The notes beneath the pieces are model-generated. The model saw only the letters and a program-made list of their open reading frames with translations. It was not told the origin of the DNA and ran no database searches. The translations under genes were made by a program, and so were the position numbers. A stretch of DNA of 64,000 nt from Palsa-504 sp963808615 (lineage in GTDB: Bacteria > Actinomycetota > Actinomycetes > Streptosporangiales > Streptosporangiaceae), in the NCBI GenBank assembly GCA_963808615.1, contig CAWEGV010000005.1, positions 186,001-250,000 of the forward strand, given 5' to 3'. The number at the start of each line of letters is the position of its first letter. Position 1 is the first letter of the stretch. Below are positions 43,741 to 51,608 of the stretch, in pieces.

Positions 43741-45204
43741 TCACCAATTGGTTGCGATGTACTTGGTCTCGGTGAACTCCAGAAGTCCTTCGTGGGCGCC
43801 TTCGCGGCCGATACCCGACTGCTTCACGCCGCCGAACGGGGCCGCCGGGTCAGAGACCAGTCCGCGGTTGAGGCCGACCATGCCGGCCTCCAGGGCTTCG
43901 CACACTCGCAGGCCACGGCTCAGGTCACGGGTGTAGACATAGGAGACGAGCCCGAGTTCGGTGTCGTTGGCCCAGTTGATGGCGTCGGCCTGCGCGGTGA
44001 ACCTGACCACGGGCGCCACCGGGCCGAAGATCTCGGTCCCGAGGATGCCCGCGCTCGCCGGGACCTGGTCGATCACGGTCGGGGTGTAGAAGTAGCCGCG
44101 GCGCTCCGGCACCCGGCCGCCGGTGACCACCTTGCCGCCGTCGGCCGCGGCGGAGGAAACGAGTTCCGCCACCTTCGTCCGGGTCGGCTCGTTGACGAGC
44201 GGGCCGACGTCGGTGGCCTCGTCCAGGCCAGGCCCGACCACCATTCGGTCGAGCCGGGCGGCGAACGTCTGGCTGAACTCATCGGCGACTGCCTCGTGTA
44301 CGTAGAAACGGTTGGCGGCGGTGCAGGCCTCGCCTCCGTTGCGCATCTTGGCGATCAGCGCGCCCTCGACGGCGGCGTCGATGTCCGCGTCCTCGAAGAT
44401 GATGAACGGCGCATTGCCGCCGAGCTCCATCGAGCAGTTGACCACGGTGTCCGCGGCCTCGCGCAGCAAGATCCGGCCCACCTCGGTCGACCCGGTGAAG
44501 GACAGCTTGCGCACCCGCGGATCGTGCAGCATCGCCGACACGACCGCCCCGGACTTGCGCGACGGCAGGACGTTGACCACTCCGTCTGGCACGCCCGCCT
44601 CGGCCAGCAGGCCGGCGACGTACAGCGCGGTGAGCGGGGTTTCCGAGGCCGGCTTGAGCACCACGGTGCAGCCGGCCGCCAGCGCCGGGCCGATCTTGCG
44701 GGTGGCCATCGCCGCGGGGAAGTTCCACGGGGTGACGAGCACCGCCACGCCGACCGGCTGTCGCATGACCAGGATCTTGTTCGCTCCGGACGGCGCCTGC
44801 ATCAGCACGCCTTCCATCCGCACCGCTTCCTCGGCGTACCAGCGGAAGAACTCGGCCGAGTACGCGGCCTCGGCCCTGGCGTCGCGCAGGGCCTTGCCGT
44901 TCTCGGCGGCCATCAGCTTGGCCAGGGTCTCCGCGTTCGCGGTCATCAGCTCGAAGGTGCGGCGCAGGCACTCCGCGCGCTGCCGCGGCGGCGTGGCCGC
45001 CCATCCGGCCAGCGCGTCGTGGGCCGCGCTGACCGCATCCAGCGCGTCCTCCACCGTGCCCTCGGCCACCTCGGCCAGCGCGTCTTCGGTGGCCGGGTCG
45101 ACCACCGGCAGCATGCCGCCGCTGCGGCCGCCGGTCCACTCACCGCCGATCAGCAGCCGCGTGGGTACCTCGACGCCGACCAGTTCGGCCAGGTTGCCGC
45201 TCAC
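43741..45204 (-). CDS. NAD(P)-dependent aldehyde dehydrogenase, succinate-semialdehyde type
   Basis: A 487-residue ALDH. It shows VTPWNFPAAMATRKIGPALAAG (cofactor site), FTGSTEVGRIL, MELGGNAPFIIFEDAD (general base Glu) and NGGEACTAANRF with the catalytic Cys near 297; the C-terminal PFGGVKQSGIGREGAHEGL fits the GabD (succinate-semialdehyde) subgroup. It oxidises an aldehyde to the acid. GTG at 45204 has AGGAGG about 5 bases upstream, overlapping the stop of E1 beta closely (gap 9). The last gene of the catabolic operon that starts with the M24 gene. Confidence 0.92.
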   Translation of the reverse strand: MSGNLAELVGVEVPTRLLIGGEWTGGRSGGMLPVVDPATEDALAEVAEGTVEDALDAVSAAHDALAGWAATPPRQRAECLRRTFELMTANAETLAKLMAAENGKALRDARAEAAYSAEFFRWYAEEAVRMEGVLMQAPSGANKILVMRQPVGVAVLVTPWNFPAAMATRKIGPALAAGCTVVLKPASETPLTALYVAGLLAEAGVPDGVVNVLPSRKSGAVVSAMLHDPRVRKLSFTGSTEVGRILLREAADTVVNCSMELGGNAPFIIFEDADIDAAVEGALIAKMRNGGEACTAANRFYVHEAVADEFSQTFAARLDRMVVGPGLDEATDVGPLVNEPTRTKVAELVSSAAADGGKVVTGGRVPERRGYFYTPTVIDQVPASAGILGTEIFGPVAPVVRFTAQADAINWANDTELGLVSYVYTRDLSRGLRVCEALEAGMVGLNRGLVSDPAAPFGGVKQSGIGREGAHEGLLEFTETKYIATNW

Positions 45205-45213
45205 TACTTCCTC

Positions 45214-46290
45214 CTACACAAGTCCGGGCGCCTGGGGGCCTTTGGGCCCCCCCGGGGGGTCCGGGGGGAAGGTTCCCCCCGGTGCGGGGGGGTCTGGGGG
45301 GGCCGTCCCCCCGAGGGAACACAGCACTGTCTCAGCGATCCTGTCCGCCGAGGGCAGCACGTAGTCTTCGAGCTTATCCGCGGCCGGCAGCGGGATATGG
45401 GGGGTGGTGATGCGGACCGGCGGGCCGGTCAGCGCACCGTAGGCCTCCTCGGCCACGATCGAGACGATCTCTGCGCCCCAGCCGCACAGCCTCGGGTTCT
45501 CTTCCACCGTGAACAGCCGGCCGGTCTTTCCTACCTCGGCCAGGATGGTCCGGGTATCCAGCGGCACCAGCGACCTCACATCGACCACCGTGGCTTCGAT
45601 GCCATGCTCGGCGGACAGTCGCTCCGCCGCCGCCAGCGACTTCGGCACCATGGCAGCCAGCGCGAGGATGGTAACGTCCCCGCCCTCCCGCAGCACCCGG
45701 GCGCGGCCCAGTTCGTCGATGACCTCGACGCCCTCCGGCACGGCGCCCTTGCTCGCGTACAGGCCCTTGTGCTCGAAAAAGATAACCGGATCAGGATCCC
45801 GCACCGCCGCGGCGAGCAGCCCCATGACGTCGCGCGGGCTGGACGGAGCGACAACCTTCAGGCCCGGCACAGCCATGGCCCAGTTCTCCACCGACTGCGA
45901 GTGCTGGGCCCCGAACCTGACCCCGGCCCCGTTAGCGCAGCGGATGACCAGCGGCAGCTCGATCTGGCCATCGGACATGTACCTGCTCTTGGCCATCTCG
46001 TTGGCGATCAGGTCCCAGCAGACCGCGAAGAAGTCACTGAACATGATCTCGGCGATCGGCCGCAGGCCGGTCATCGCGGCGCCCATCGTGGCGCCGAGTA
46101 TGGCCTGCTCGCTGATCGGGGTGTCACGAACCCGTTCCGGGCCGAACTCCTCAAGCAGGCCGACCGTGGTCTTGAACACCCCGCCGGCCGCGGCCACGTC
46201 CTCCCCGAGGAACACCACGTTCGGGTCCCGGCGCATCTCCTGTGCGATACCCCAGGCGACCGCCTCGCGGTACGTGATATCTGCCACCAC
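45214..46290 (-). CDS. 2-oxo acid dehydrogenase E1 component, beta subunit
   Basis: A 358-residue protein with the transketolase-like E1 beta features: ITYREAVAWGIAQEMRRDPNVVFLGEDV at the start, GVRFGAQHSQS, APSSPRDVMGLL and a C-terminal DVRSLVPLDT, close to acetoin or branched-chain dehydrogenase E1 beta. The last 32 residues (327-358) are not part of the family: they are Pro/Gly-rich, beginning GGTAPPDPPAPGGTF, and come from a G/C-run repeat; the native end is near ETVLCSL. GTG at 46290 (or the next GTG). It pairs with E1 alpha, with the lipoyl gene in between. Confidence 0.93.
   Translation of the reverse strand: MVADITYREAVAWGIAQEMRRDPNVVFLGEDVAAAGGVFKTTVGLLEEFGPERVRDTPISEQAILGATMGAAMTGLRPIAEIMFSDFFAVCWDLIANEMAKSRYMSDGQIELPLVIRCANGAGVRFGAQHSQSVENWAMAVPGLKVVAPSSPRDVMGLLAAAVRDPDPVIFFEHKGLYASKGAVPEGVEVIDELGRARVLREGGDVTILALAAMVPKSLAAAERLSAEHGIEATVVDVRSLVPLDTRTILAEVGKTGRLFTVEENPRLCGWGAEIVSIVAEEAYGALTGPPVRITTPHIPLPAADKLEDYVLPSADRIAETVLCSLGGTAPPDPPAPGGTFPPDPPGGPKGPQAPGLV
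45244..45317. repeat. G/C-run repeat at the 3' end of E1 beta
   Basis: About 74 bases of alternating G6-G7 and C6-C7 runs that include GGGGGGTCCGGGGGG and GGGGGGCCGTCCCCCC. It lies at the 3' end of the E1 beta gene, where it provides the last residues and the region before the stop. Copies share units with 13564-13640 and 46553-46587. Confidence 0.8.
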
Positions 46291-46327
46291 GACTCCGTTC
46301 GGTATAAATATCAGGATCTACGGGCGG

Positions 46328-46597
46328 TCAGCTGATGACGGCTATGACCGTGGCGACCGGTACGGTCTCACCCTGCTGCACGCGGATCTCGCTGAGTACG
46401 CCGGTGACGGGGGCGGGTATCTCGGTGTCCACCTTGTCGGTGCCGATCTCGAGCAGCGGCTCGCCTTCGCTAACCGCGTCGCCGACCTGCTTGAACCATT
46501 CGTTGACCGTGCCCTCGTCGACCGTCTCCCCCATCCGGGGCATAATCACTTCACAGGGGGGTCCGGGGGGTCTGCCCCCCGGGGAAGAGGCAGTCAT
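46328..46597 (-). CDS. Free-standing lipoyl-domain protein (E2-like, 89 aa)
   Basis: An 89-residue protein that is just one lipoyl domain: CEVIMPRMGETVDEGTVNEW, the lipoylation motif GTDKVDTEI with Lys 55, and IPAPVTGVLSEI. The peripheral-subunit-binding and acyltransferase domains of E2 are absent and no frameshift explains it; the stop is clean. It would serve as swinging-arm carrier for the E1 alpha/beta pair, with the catalytic E2 and E3 encoded elsewhere. ATG at 46597 overlaps the E1 alpha stop by one base (TGATG). The first 14 residues, SSPGGRPPGPP included, come from a G/C-run repeat. Confidence 0.85.
   Translation of the reverse strand: MTASSPGGRPPGPPCEVIMPRMGETVDEGTVNEWFKQVGDAVSEGEPLLEIGTDKVDTEIPAPVTGVLSEIRVQQGETVPVATVIAVIS
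46553..46587. repeat. G/C-run repeat at the 5' end of the lipoyl-domain gene
   Basis: About 35 bases with GGGGGGTCCGGGGGG and CCCCCC, sharing the first unit with the copy at 45244-45317. It is in the lipoyl gene just after its ATG, giving the Pro/Gly leader of the protein. Confidence 0.75.
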
Positions 46598-47583
46598 CAG
46601 TTCCTCCAGCCGTGGCCGCCGTCGGACCACATGTTGGTGCTGGCCAGTTCCAGGCGCGGCTCGGGCCCGGCCTTGGCCTCCTCGGTGGCATGGTCCACTG
46701 CCTCCCGCGCCGCCTTGTCGATCGCGTCGAGGACCGCCTCGTCGATCCCGCGGCCGGTCAGGACGGCGCGGTAGGCGGTCAGCGGATCCCTGGCCAGCCA
46801 CTCCTGCACCTCGGTGGCGGGCCGGTACTTGGCGGGATCGGCCCGGGAGTGACCGCCGTGCCGGTAGGTGACCGCCTCGATGAGGGACGGGCCTTCACCG
46901 GCCCTGGCCTGGCTGATGGCGGCGTGCGCCGTGTAGTACACCGCCTCCACGTCGTTGCCGTCCACCACGATGGGCTCCAGCCCGTAGGAGGCGGCGCGGT
47001 CAGCGGCCGGCCTGGGCACCGCGGTCACCGAGCCGATCGGCGTGTACTCCATGTACTGGTTGTTCTCGCAGATGAACACGACCGGAAGCTCCCACACCGC
47101 GGCCAGGTTCAGCGCCTCGTGGAAGGCGCCGATGTTCGTGGCGCCGTCACCGAGGTAACACACGGTGACCTGTCCGGTGCCCCGGTACTTGGCCGACCAG
47201 GCGGCACCGTTGGCCACCACGAGCTGCGCGCCGACGATCGCGTAGGCGCCCAGGACGCCCCGGGAGACGTCCATCAGGTGCATCGAGCCGCCCTTGCCGT
47301 GCAACAGGCCGTTCTCCCGGCCGAGAAGCTCGGCCATCACCGGGGTCATCGGCGTGCCGCGGGCCAGCACGTGGTTGTGACCCCGGTAGGTGACAAACAT
47401 GTAGTCGTCGTCGTTCATCGCCGCTGCCACGCCCGCCGCGACGGCCTCCTGGCCGGTGCCCAGGTGCGTCGTGCCCTTGACCAGGTTCTGCAGGAACAGA
47501 TCGTGCGCGCGCTTTTCGAACAGCCGGATCTCGGTCATCGTCCGGTACATGTCCAGCGCGGTCTGATCAGTGATGTCCGGCAC
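46597..47583 (-). CDS. 2-oxo acid dehydrogenase E1 component, alpha subunit
   Basis: A 328-residue protein. It has the thiamine diphosphate motif GDGATNIGAFHEALN ... ENN (about 145-175), THLGTGQEAVAAGV, VTYRGHNHVLARG with the active-site His, and YRHGGHSRADPAKYR. It is closest to the AcoA/pyruvate dehydrogenase alpha type. With E1 beta it forms an alpha2beta2 enzyme that decarboxylates a 2-oxo acid or acetoin and loads the lipoyl carrier. GTG at 47583, GAGG 7 bases upstream. The stop overlaps the lipoyl gene by one base; the M24 gene ends 12 bases before. Confidence 0.94.
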   Translation of the reverse strand: MPDITDQTALDMYRTMTEIRLFEKRAHDLFLQNLVKGTTHLGTGQEAVAAGVAAAMNDDDYMFVTYRGHNHVLARGTPMTPVMAELLGRENGLLHGKGGSMHLMDVSRGVLGAYAIVGAQLVVANGAAWSAKYRGTGQVTVCYLGDGATNIGAFHEALNLAAVWELPVVFICENNQYMEYTPIGSVTAVPRPAADRAASYGLEPIVVDGNDVEAVYYTAHAAISQARAGEGPSLIEAVTYRHGGHSRADPAKYRPATEVQEWLARDPLTAYRAVLTGRGIDEAVLDAIDKAAREAVDHATEEAKAGPEPRLELASTNMWSDGGHGWRN

Positions 47584-47595
47584 GTGATCGCCTCG

Positions 47596-48846
47596 TCAGT
47601 AGGGGTTGGTGACGTAGAGGTCCTGGGCGGGGAACTTGGTCAAGATCTCCAGCCCGTTCGGGCCGACCACGACCTCTTCCTCGATCCTGGCCGCCGAATG
47701 CCCGTCGGTGGCCGGGCAGTAGGTCTCCAGCGCGAAGACCATGCCCTCCTTGATCTCCAGGGGGGCATCGAGGGAGGTGAGCCGGGAGATAATAGGCCGT
47801 TCGTGCAGCGCGAGCCCGAGCCCGTGCCCGAACTCCAGGCCGAAGGCGGTCTTCTCGTCGGCCAGCCCGATCTCCTGGGCGGTCGGCCAGAGCCTGGCCA
47901 CCTGATCGGTGGACACGCCGGGCTTGATCATGTCGATGGCGGCGTCGATCCACTCGCGGGCCCTGCGGTAGGCGTCTATCTGGGGCTGGGTGGCCCGACC
48001 GACGGCGAAGCACCGGTAGTAGCAGGTCCTGTAGCCGTTGTAGGAGTGCATGATGTCGAAGAAGGCCTGCTCGGCGGGCCGGATCATGCGGTCGGAGAAG
48101 TTGTGCGGATGCGGGTTGCACCGCTCGCCGGACACCGCATTGATCGACTCCACGTCGTCCGAGCCCATCTCGTAAAGCCGCTTGTTGGCCAGCGCGACGA
48201 TCTCGTTCTCCCGCACTCCCGGCCTGAGCGCCGCGGCGATGTCCTGGTAGGTGCCGTCGACCATGGCGGCGGCGGTGGCGAGCAGCGTGATCTCGTCCTT
48301 GGACTTGATCTCCCTGGCGTCCAGCATGACCTGCTGGCCGTCCCTGATGTCGAAGCCCTGCTTCTGCAGCTCGAAGAAGGTGGGGACTTCGGACCAGTCC
48401 ACGCCGACGGGCTCGTCTGTTACTCCGGCGCTGGCCAGCCGGTCCTTGATCTCGGCCACCTGTTTTTGCGTGAGCCCGGACGCAGGCGGGGAGGCGCCGC
48501 GCATCGTGGTGTAGGAGGCGATGCAGTTCTCCGGCTTGAGCCACGGGCAGTACATCCGGTGGTGCACCGCGGCCGAGCCGAAGTCCCACAGCACCAGTTC
48601 ACCGGTCCGGGTGTACAGCGCGTACCGGCACAGCTTGTCCCGCGTCCACTCGCCGATCGCGACGCCGGTCAGGTACCTGATGTTGTTGTTGTCGAAGACC
48701 AGCAGCGCGCCCAGCCCGGCACGTTCCATGGCTTGCCTGGCGCGGTCGAGACGGTACTGCCGCAGCCGGCCGACATCGACCCTCTCCTCGAAGTCGACAT
48801 TCATCCGGCCCGGGGCGGGGGCGAGGGGAAGTGAAGGTGCGGCCAT
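47596..48846 (-). CDS. M24-family (creatinase/aminopeptidase P-like) protein with altered metal site
   Basis: A 416-residue protein with the pita-bread plan: N-terminal creatinase domain (GLGALLVFDNNNIRYLTGV) and C-terminal metal domain. Of the five metal ligands, four are present: D264 (AFFDIMH), H341 (GHGLG), E374 (ALETYC) and E389/390 (RIEEEVVV). The second Asp, eleven residues after the first, is Cys 275 (GYRTCYYRCF; codon TGC at 48024-48022). The N-terminal domain resembles the DddP branch of M24 proteins. It may act on a proline-like or DMSP-like small molecule rather than peptides. ATG at 48846, GAGGAG 6 bases upstream. It heads the operon. Confidence 0.85.
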   Translation of the reverse strand: MAAPSLPLAPAPGRMNVDFEERVDVGRLRQYRLDRARQAMERAGLGALLVFDNNNIRYLTGVAIGEWTRDKLCRYALYTRTGELVLWDFGSAAVHHRMYCPWLKPENCIASYTTMRGASPPASGLTQKQVAEIKDRLASAGVTDEPVGVDWSEVPTFFELQKQGFDIRDGQQVMLDAREIKSKDEITLLATAAAMVDGTYQDIAAALRPGVRENEIVALANKRLYEMGSDDVESINAVSGERCNPHPHNFSDRMIRPAEQAFFDIMHSYNGYRTCYYRCFAVGRATQPQIDAYRRAREWIDAAIDMIKPGVSTDQVARLWPTAQEIGLADEKTAFGLEFGHGLGLALHERPIISRLTSLDAPLEIKEGMVFALETYCPATDGHSAARIEEEVVVGPNGLEILTKFPAQDLYVTNPY

Positions 48847-48897
48847 CGGAGCTCCTCTGCTCGTGCACCCACAATCCAATGACGTGTGCAGTGAGAC

Positions 48898-48933
48898 TGT
48901 CAAGGTTGGGACCAGCAATGTGCAGTGTACATT
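48898..48933. promoter_or_regulatory. candidate operator/promoter in the divergent M24-regulator gap
   Basis: In the 93-base gap, AATGT-GCAGTGT-ACATT (48917-48933) is an inverted repeat with 5-base arms. TGTCAA at 48898-48903 reads TTGACA on the minus strand, a possible -35 for the M24 operon. A second TTGACA, reading forwards, lies at 48932-48937 just before the regulator start. An XRE-cupin repressor binding here could control both directions; that is inference. Confidence 0.4.
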
Positions 48934-48939
48934 GACACC

Positions 48940-49641
48940 ATGTCGGCTGACTTCGATCCGGGCGCCGGGCTCGGTCCCAGGCTACGCCTGGCCCGTGAGG
49001 CACGGCGGCTGTCCGTCCGCGAGCTGGCCCGCAGGATCGGATGTTCGGCCAGCCTCATCTCGCAGATCGAGCGAGGGCTCTCGGTTCCTTCGGTCGGCGT
49101 GCTGTATGCGCTGGCCACCGAGCTAGACAGCTCACTGGACCACCTGTTGTTCGGCTCGGACCAGGCCCAGCGGATGGAGGTGCGCCGGGCGGCGGCGGAT
49201 TCCGCGGCGGTGACCCCGAGGCCCGGGCTCGGGATCCGGGGCAGCGGTGCAGCGGATCCGGGCGGCGGGGCAGCGGAACGGGCCGGCCAGCCCGGCATCG
49301 TGCAGCGCGCCGGCTGCCGGAAGATCATCGACCTGGCCAGCGGAGTGCGCTGGGAGCGGCTCACCCCCGGATCGGACGCCATGACCGACTTCCTCAAGGT
49401 GGTCTACTCCCCAGGCGGCCACTCCACCGACGAGCGCCGCCCGCTGCGTCACGACGGACGCGAGTACGGCCTGGTGCTCAGCGGCACGCTCCAGGCCAAC
49501 GTGGGCTTCGAGAGCTACGAGCTCGGCCCGGGCGACTCGATCGCGTTCGATTCCTCGACGCCGCACGAGTACCTGAACAAGACCGACGAGCCCGTCCACG
49601 CGATCTGGGTCGTGGTCCATTCCGAACCCGGCCGCGCCTGA
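48940..49641 (+). CDS. XRE-family regulator with C-terminal cupin domain
   Basis: A 233-residue protein. Residues 13-65 form an XRE helix-turn-helix (LSVRELARRIGCSASLISQI), then a Gly/Pro/Ala-rich linker (about 88-125), then a cupin domain with HDGREYGLVLSGTLQANVG, YELGPGDSIAFDSSTPHEY. Regulators of this kind sense a small molecule in the cupin barrel and often repress a divergent catabolic operon, here the M24-E1-lipoyl-ALDH set. ATG at 48940; a GTG five codons earlier is possible, but the ATG is a standard start of the family. Confidence 0.9.
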   Translation: MSADFDPGAGLGPRLRLAREARRLSVRELARRIGCSASLISQIERGLSVPSVGVLYALATELDSSLDHLLFGSDQAQRMEVRRAAADSAAVTPRPGLGIRGSGAADPGGGAAERAGQPGIVQRAGCRKIIDLASGVRWERLTPGSDAMTDFLKVVYSPGGHSTDERRPLRHDGREYGLVLSGTLQANVGFESYELGPGDSIAFDSSTPHEYLNKTDEPVHAIWVVVHSEPGRA

Positions 49642-49657
49642 CGGCTCCCGGATGATC

Positions 49658-49697
49658 GTGGATCGCTGCTACCCCTATGAGGGCGGCAGCGATCCAC
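49658..49697. terminator. bidirectional hairpin between convergent genes
   Basis: GTGGATCGCTGC (49658-49669) pairs perfectly with its complement at 49686-49697 around a 16-base loop whose CCCCT/AGGG ends can add further pairs. It lies between the stop of the regulator gene (49641) and the stop of the convergent beta-helix gene (49719), and is 12 base pairs with no mismatch, so a terminator for both is the likeliest role. Confidence 0.7.
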
Positions 49698-49718
49698 GGA
49701 GTCGTCATCAGGTAAGCG

Positions 49719-51608
49719 TCACGGGTAGCTGACGAGGCTGACGGGCACTCCTATTCCCGGGTTGCTGGTCGAGGTCACGGGGCCGCCGACGCCGTTGATG
49801 ATGGACTTGTCGCCTCCGGAGCCGCCGAGATATACGACGAGGAGGTCGTGGAACTGCACGCCCGGCGTGTCGGGAGCCTGGAACGCCTCGTCGGCGTACA
49901 GCGTCGCGGAGGTGTCGATGAACACGATGTAGCTGCCCATCCCGTAGCCCTGGAAGCTCTTGACGTTGCCGGTGACCAGGAAGGCCGGGTAACCGTCCTG
50001 AGTCGGGCTGGCCATCCAGGCGGACTGGCTGGGCGGGTCGTAGGGCATCTCGTTCTGGAAGAAGATGTCCGTGCCGCCCTGGCCGCTCCAGATCACCTCG
50101 TTCTTCTGGTAGTGCTCCACGGCCAGGCCGTAAGCGGTGACGTTGTTCCCGGTGACGATGACACCGGTGTCGGCGGTGTTGACGGTCCAGCCCACCGCGT
50201 TGCCGTGGTCGGCGCGCCAGGCCCAGATGTCGTCGAGGATCGAGTTCGAGGCATTGTCGAGCAGGCTCACCGTCGCGCTGACCGGGGTGGTCTCGGCGCC
50301 GCCGATGCGGAAGAAGACATCCTGGATCAGGTCCGGGTCGCTGGCGGAACCCGGCCCGGGAGTGCCGACCGAGAGCAGCACCGGCGACTTGACCGGGCCG
50401 GCGTCGATGATCAGGCCGGACAGCTTCACCCCGCTGTTCGGGACGACGATCATGGCCGCGTTGCCGTGCTGCGGGACCAGGGTGGCCATGCCCAGGCCGA
50501 GCACCACGGTGCCGGGACGGCTGACCACGATGGGCTGGTCGAGGTCGTAGACGCCCGGCGTGAGGACGAGGTCCTTGCCGAGGGCCAGCGCGACGTCGAT
50601 GGCCAGAACCGGCGTGCTCGGGTTGGCTATGAAGAACTTCGACAGCGGGATCGAGGTGCCGGCTTCGGTGCCGCTGGCCCAGGCCGGGCCGACCGAATTG
50701 CGCTGGACCGCGGGGACGAAGACGTTGTCACTGCCCTGCGAGTCAGTGTAGATGAACGGCTCTTCCTCGGTCACCGGGCAAGTGGCGAGCGTGGTATACA
50801 CGCCTCCGTTGCCGAAGTTCTGCGCGGGGGCGCCGTTATCGCCACAGAAGACCTGGTTCCATACTCCGTTGCTCCACCCGTCCAGGTCGCTGTTCCTCGT
50901 CACCCACTGCTGCTGGGAACCATTGGTGATGGATGAGCCGGTGAATTCTGAGTCGGCGATGAACCCGCCGCTGGCGTAGTACGGACCGGCGCCGCAGTAG
51001 TGCATCAGGGACAGCAGGCCGTTGATGTGGACGCGCCGCATCGGCGAGGCCTGCGATACCGCCCAGAAGTCCGTGTTGGCCATGCAGTCGGGGGGCTTCT
51101 GGACCGTGGCCACGTTGATCGTGAGGTTCGACAGCGAGCGCCAGAAGTTGTCGAGCGCGATGCAGTTGGTGGGGCCAAAGCACTGGTTGAGGGCGTTGAT
51201 CGTGCCGTTGATGACGACATCTCCAGGGTTCAGCCCGAGGCCTGCGACGGTGGTGTAGTAACCGACCTGGAAGGTGAGCGGGTCGGCTGATGATCCGTAG
51301 GTGCCGGGCTCGAAGAACACGGCTACGCGCTGCGAGCCGAACTGGTTGGACACCTGCTCGCTGGTGATGTTGTTCAGGTCGGTCTGGATGCTCGCCTGGG
51401 TCATGGTGTCGTTGAAGACGCAGACGTTCGGGCCGAAGGCGGCCACATTTGCGCCCGGGCACATCGACGACGGGGACTGGGCGGGCAGGGCGGTGGCGGC
51501 GGTAGCCGGCCCGGCGGCCAGCCCGGCACCGACCGCCAGCGCCACCGCCAGGACCATGAGCGGGCGCGACACCCATTGGGCCGTTACACCCCTGATGATC
51601 GTGTTCAT
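49719..51608 (-). CDS. Secreted right-handed beta-helix protein, GH55/pectate lyase-like
   Basis: A 629-residue secreted protein with a Sec signal peptide (basic N-terminus, hydrophobic core to AGPATAA near 38). The rest has the short repeated beta-strand pattern of a parallel beta-helix (AQSPSSMCPGANVAAFG, QASIQTDLNNI, then PGTYGSSADPLTFQVGYYTTVAGLG). It ends with the family-typical AYGLAVEHYQKNEVIWSG and FFQNEMPYDPP. Such actinobacterial proteins are often labelled adenylyl cyclase in databases, but the plan is that of a glycan-active beta-helix such as GH55. Catalytic residues cannot be assigned. ATG at 51608. Confidence 0.78.
   Translation of the reverse strand: MNTIIRGVTAQWVSRPLMVLAVALAVGAGLAAGPATAATALPAQSPSSMCPGANVAAFGPNVCVFNDTMTQASIQTDLNNITSEQVSNQFGSQRVAVFFEPGTYGSSADPLTFQVGYYTTVAGLGLNPGDVVINGTINALNQCFGPTNCIALDNFWRSLSNLTINVATVQKPPDCMANTDFWAVSQASPMRRVHINGLLSLMHYCGAGPYYASGGFIADSEFTGSSITNGSQQQWVTRNSDLDGWSNGVWNQVFCGDNGAPAQNFGNGGVYTTLATCPVTEEEPFIYTDSQGSDNVFVPAVQRNSVGPAWASGTEAGTSIPLSKFFIANPSTPVLAIDVALALGKDLVLTPGVYDLDQPIVVSRPGTVVLGLGMATLVPQHGNAAMIVVPNSGVKLSGLIIDAGPVKSPVLLSVGTPGPGSASDPDLIQDVFFRIGGAETTPVSATVSLLDNASNSILDDIWAWRADHGNAVGWTVNTADTGVIVTGNNVTAYGLAVEHYQKNEVIWSGQGGTDIFFQNEMPYDPPSQSAWMASPTQDGYPAFLVTGNVKSFQGYGMGSYIVFIDTSATLYADEAFQAPDTPGVQFHDLLVVYLGGSGGDKSIINGVGGPVTSTSNPGIGVPVSLVSYP

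Noticed and set aside
43792..46335. A plus-strand open frame of 847 codons across ALDH and E1 beta
   Set aside because: It runs antisense to two well-supported enzymes; its translation is Arg/Gly/His/Asp-rich with no family pattern. High GC makes such long antisense frames common.
46612..48834. A plus-strand open frame of 740 codons across E1 alpha and the M24 gene
   Set aside because: Antisense to confident enzymes and without recognisable motifs.
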